A DNA stretch of 25,987 nucleotides from JAADHG01 sp964418645. GTDB lineage: Bacteria > Bacteroidota > Bacteroidia > Flavobacteriales > Flavobacteriaceae. The notes under the pieces are model-generated. The model did no database searches and was not told the DNA's origin. It saw only the letters and a list, made by a program, of their open reading frames with translations. Below are positions 24,396-25,987 of the stretch, piece by piece. Each line of letters opens with the position of its first letter. The first letter of the stretch is position 1. The stretch lies in contig CAYQME010000033.1 in NCBI GenBank assembly GCA_964418645.1, forward strand, positions 1-25,987, read 5' to 3'. A program made the position numbers and the translations under genes.

Positions 24396-25987
24396 TTAAT
24401 CTTCGCCAAGACCCCAAGACAACTCTATGTTTGAACTTTTTGGAGACACTCTAATATATCCTTGCATTTCTTGATGTAATGCTGAGCAGAAATCGGTACA
24501 ATAGAATGGCCAAACACCAACTTGTTTAGGTTCCCAAACAAAAGTTTCTGTTTGTCCAGGCATTACTAATACTTCTGAGGTATTGGCGCCAATAATACTA
24601 ACACCATGAGGGACATCGTAATCTTGCTCTAAATTAGTAACATGAAAATACACTTTATCGCCTACTTTTACACCTTCAATATTATCAGGGTTAAAGTGAC
24701 TTCTAATAGTAGTAATATATATATGAACATCTTTTCCGTCACGAACCACTTTTGCATCTGCATCATTTGTAGTTGCAAAAGGATGTTTATTCTCTTCTAA
24801 CTTAAATACTTTTTTAGAGTTTGGGGCAACTAAATTAGCAGGAATACCAGCGGCATAATGGGGTTCACCTACAGTAGGGAAATCTAAAAGAAGTTTCATT
24901 TTATCTCCAGAAATATCAAATAATTGAGCGGATTGACATACTTCAGGTCCAGTTGGCAAATAACGGTCTTTAGTAATTTTATTCATAGATACTAAATATT
25001 TTCCAAAAGGTTTTTGAGAATTCCCCCCAGGAATCATTAAATGACCAGGAGAATAAAAGGCTGGTTGTCTGTCTAAAATTTCCCAAGTTCCTAATTTCCA
25101 TTTTACTACTTCTGAAGAAATAAAGAACGTTGTATAGGCATTTCCTTTATTATCAAATTCTGTATGTAAAGGTCCTAATCCTGGTTGTTCAACTGTTCCA
25201 GCTAATACATCTTCGAAATTTAAAATCGGAATACCATAGGCTTCACCTGCAAATTTTTTATTTTCAATAGCATCAAGCATTTTTGTAAATGAATGCACAG
25301 TTAAACTTGCTGCTAATTTACCACTACCAACAATGTATTCTCCTGTTGGGTCGACATCGCAACCATGAGGTGATTTTGGTGTTGGTAAGAAATACACCAA
25401 ACCAGGACATTCGGCTGGATCTAACACTTTTACAGATGTTCCCCAAGTGGTAGTTGCTGAATGTGTTTCATCATTATAAATATTGTGAGCATATTTAGTA
25501 GGCATGGTTTTAAATTTACCTGCTTTTATGTATTCTTCTGCTTTTTTCCAGTTAACTGCAGCAATAAAATCTTTATCGTTTTGCGATGCATTTACTTCTA
25601 GTAAAGTATTTGCTTCTTCAGTATTATAAGTTGTATAGAAAAACCAACCATCAGATTTCCCACGACCAGGATGTGCTTTGTCATAATCAAATCCTGGCAT
25701 TAATACTTGAAATGATAAATCCATTTGACCACTATCTGGATCAACTTTTAGAAATGACAATGCTCCTTTAAAGTTGCCTTTATAATCTTTAATTGAAATA
25801 TCTCGTTGCGGAACAGGAACACCAAAACGAGTGCCAGCAATCACATACTCTGTATTGTCTGTAACATATGAAGAACTATGATTTCCTGCAGAGTTTGGAA
25901 TTTCAATAATTTCTGTAGTTTCAAAAGTAGAAAGGTCAATTCTTGCGATACGAGGTGTATTGTTTTCGTTTATAAATACCCAACGAC
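24396..25987 (-). CDS. nosZ: Nitrous oxide reductase, C-terminal ~529 residues (5' end outside window)
   Basis: Reduces N2O to N2 in the periplasm using the CuZ and CuA copper centres. The frame stays open to the window edge beyond the ATG at 25844: the extra 47 codons read RWVFINENNTPRIARIDL and on, which is normal NosZ propeller sequence, so 25844 is an internal methionine. The beta-propeller carries the His sites expected for CuZ (for example KSPHGCDVDPTGEY, LGPLHTEFD, GEPHYAAG). The C-terminal cupredoxin domain has the CuA motif FYCTDFCSALHQEM with both cysteines, His and Met, and DVPHGVSI upstream. Adjacency to a membrane-protein gene, nosL, nosD, nosF and nosY agrees with the clade II arrangement; the signal peptide that would settle Sec against Tat export is not in the window. 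A terminator-like hairpin follows. Confidence 0.97.
   Translation of the reverse strand, partial: RWVFINENNTPRIARIDLSTFETTEIIEIPNSAGNHSSSYVTDNTEYVIAGTRFGVPVPQRDISIKDYKGNFKGALSFLKVDPDSGQMDLSFQVLMPGFDYDKAHPGRGKSDGWFFYTTYNTEEANTLLEVNASQNDKDFIAAVNWKKAEEYIKAGKFKTMPTKYAHNIYNDETHSATTTWGTSVKVLDPAECPGLVYFLPTPKSPHGCDVDPTGEYIVGSGKLAASLTVHSFTKMLDAIENKKFAGEAYGIPILNFEDVLAGTVEQPGLGPLHTEFDNKGNAYTTFFISSEVVKWKLGTWEILDRQPAFYSPGHLMIPGGNSQKPFGKYLVSMNKITKDRYLPTGPEVCQSAQLFDISGDKMKLLLDFPTVGEPHYAAGIPANLVAPNSKKVFKLEENKHPFATTNDADAKVVRDGKDVHIYITTIRSHFNPDNIEGVKVGDKVYFHVTNLEQDYDVPHGVSIIGANTSEVLVMPGQTETFVWEPKQVGVWPFYCTDFCSALHQEMQGYIRVSPKSSNIELSWGLGED

Overview
This AT-rich window comes from a member of the Bacteroidota, most likely a marine-type Flavobacteriaceae. 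The evidence is a SusC/SusD pair, TonB-dependent receptors with an N-terminal carboxypeptidase-regulatory-like domain, TAnnTTTG-type promoter elements in place of sigma70 boxes, and a nitrous oxide reductase (nos) cluster ordered as in clade II. I see no tRNA, rRNA, CRISPR array, insertion sequence or phage gene. Every gap between genes is shorter than 300 bases.

Layout. (1) Positions 14-3526, minus strand: aspS followed by an APC-type permease with a soluble C-terminal domain. (2) Positions 3738-12232, plus strand: a TonB-dependent receptor ending at a strong terminator, a class I/II aminotransferase, then a SusC-like receptor and a SusD-like lipoprotein ending at a second, bidirectional terminator. 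The SusC gene is interrupted by 100 Ns flanked by an exact 55-base duplication. Removing one copy plus the Ns restores a single reading frame of 983 codons, so this is almost certainly a scaffolding artefact and not a broken gene. (3) Positions 12316-18974, minus strand: an efflux operon in the order tetR, tolC-like, membrane-fusion protein, RND pump. A perfect 9-bp inverted repeat overlaps the predicted tetR promoter. (4) Positions 19100-20468, plus strand: a polyprenyl diphosphate synthase and a small unrecognised protein. (5) Positions 20465-25987, minus strand: nosZ (its 5' end lies outside the window), a four-helix membrane protein (NosB-like candidate), nosL, nosD, nosF and nosY.

How the parts work together. 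The nos genes encode reduction of N2O to N2: the multicopper enzyme NosZ, the copper lipoprotein NosL, the periplasmic NosD, and the ABC transporter NosFY, which together serve copper-site maturation. The TonB-dependent receptors and SusD lipoprotein point to outer-membrane uptake, but no glycoside hydrolase or peptidase lies nearby to name the substrate. The RND operon is a complete tripartite exporter under a probable self-acting repressor. I found no clearly new defence or mobile system. The observations most worth following up are the membrane protein in the nos operon, the tetR operator/promoter arrangement, the repeat-plus-terminator element behind nosZ, and the assembly gap.
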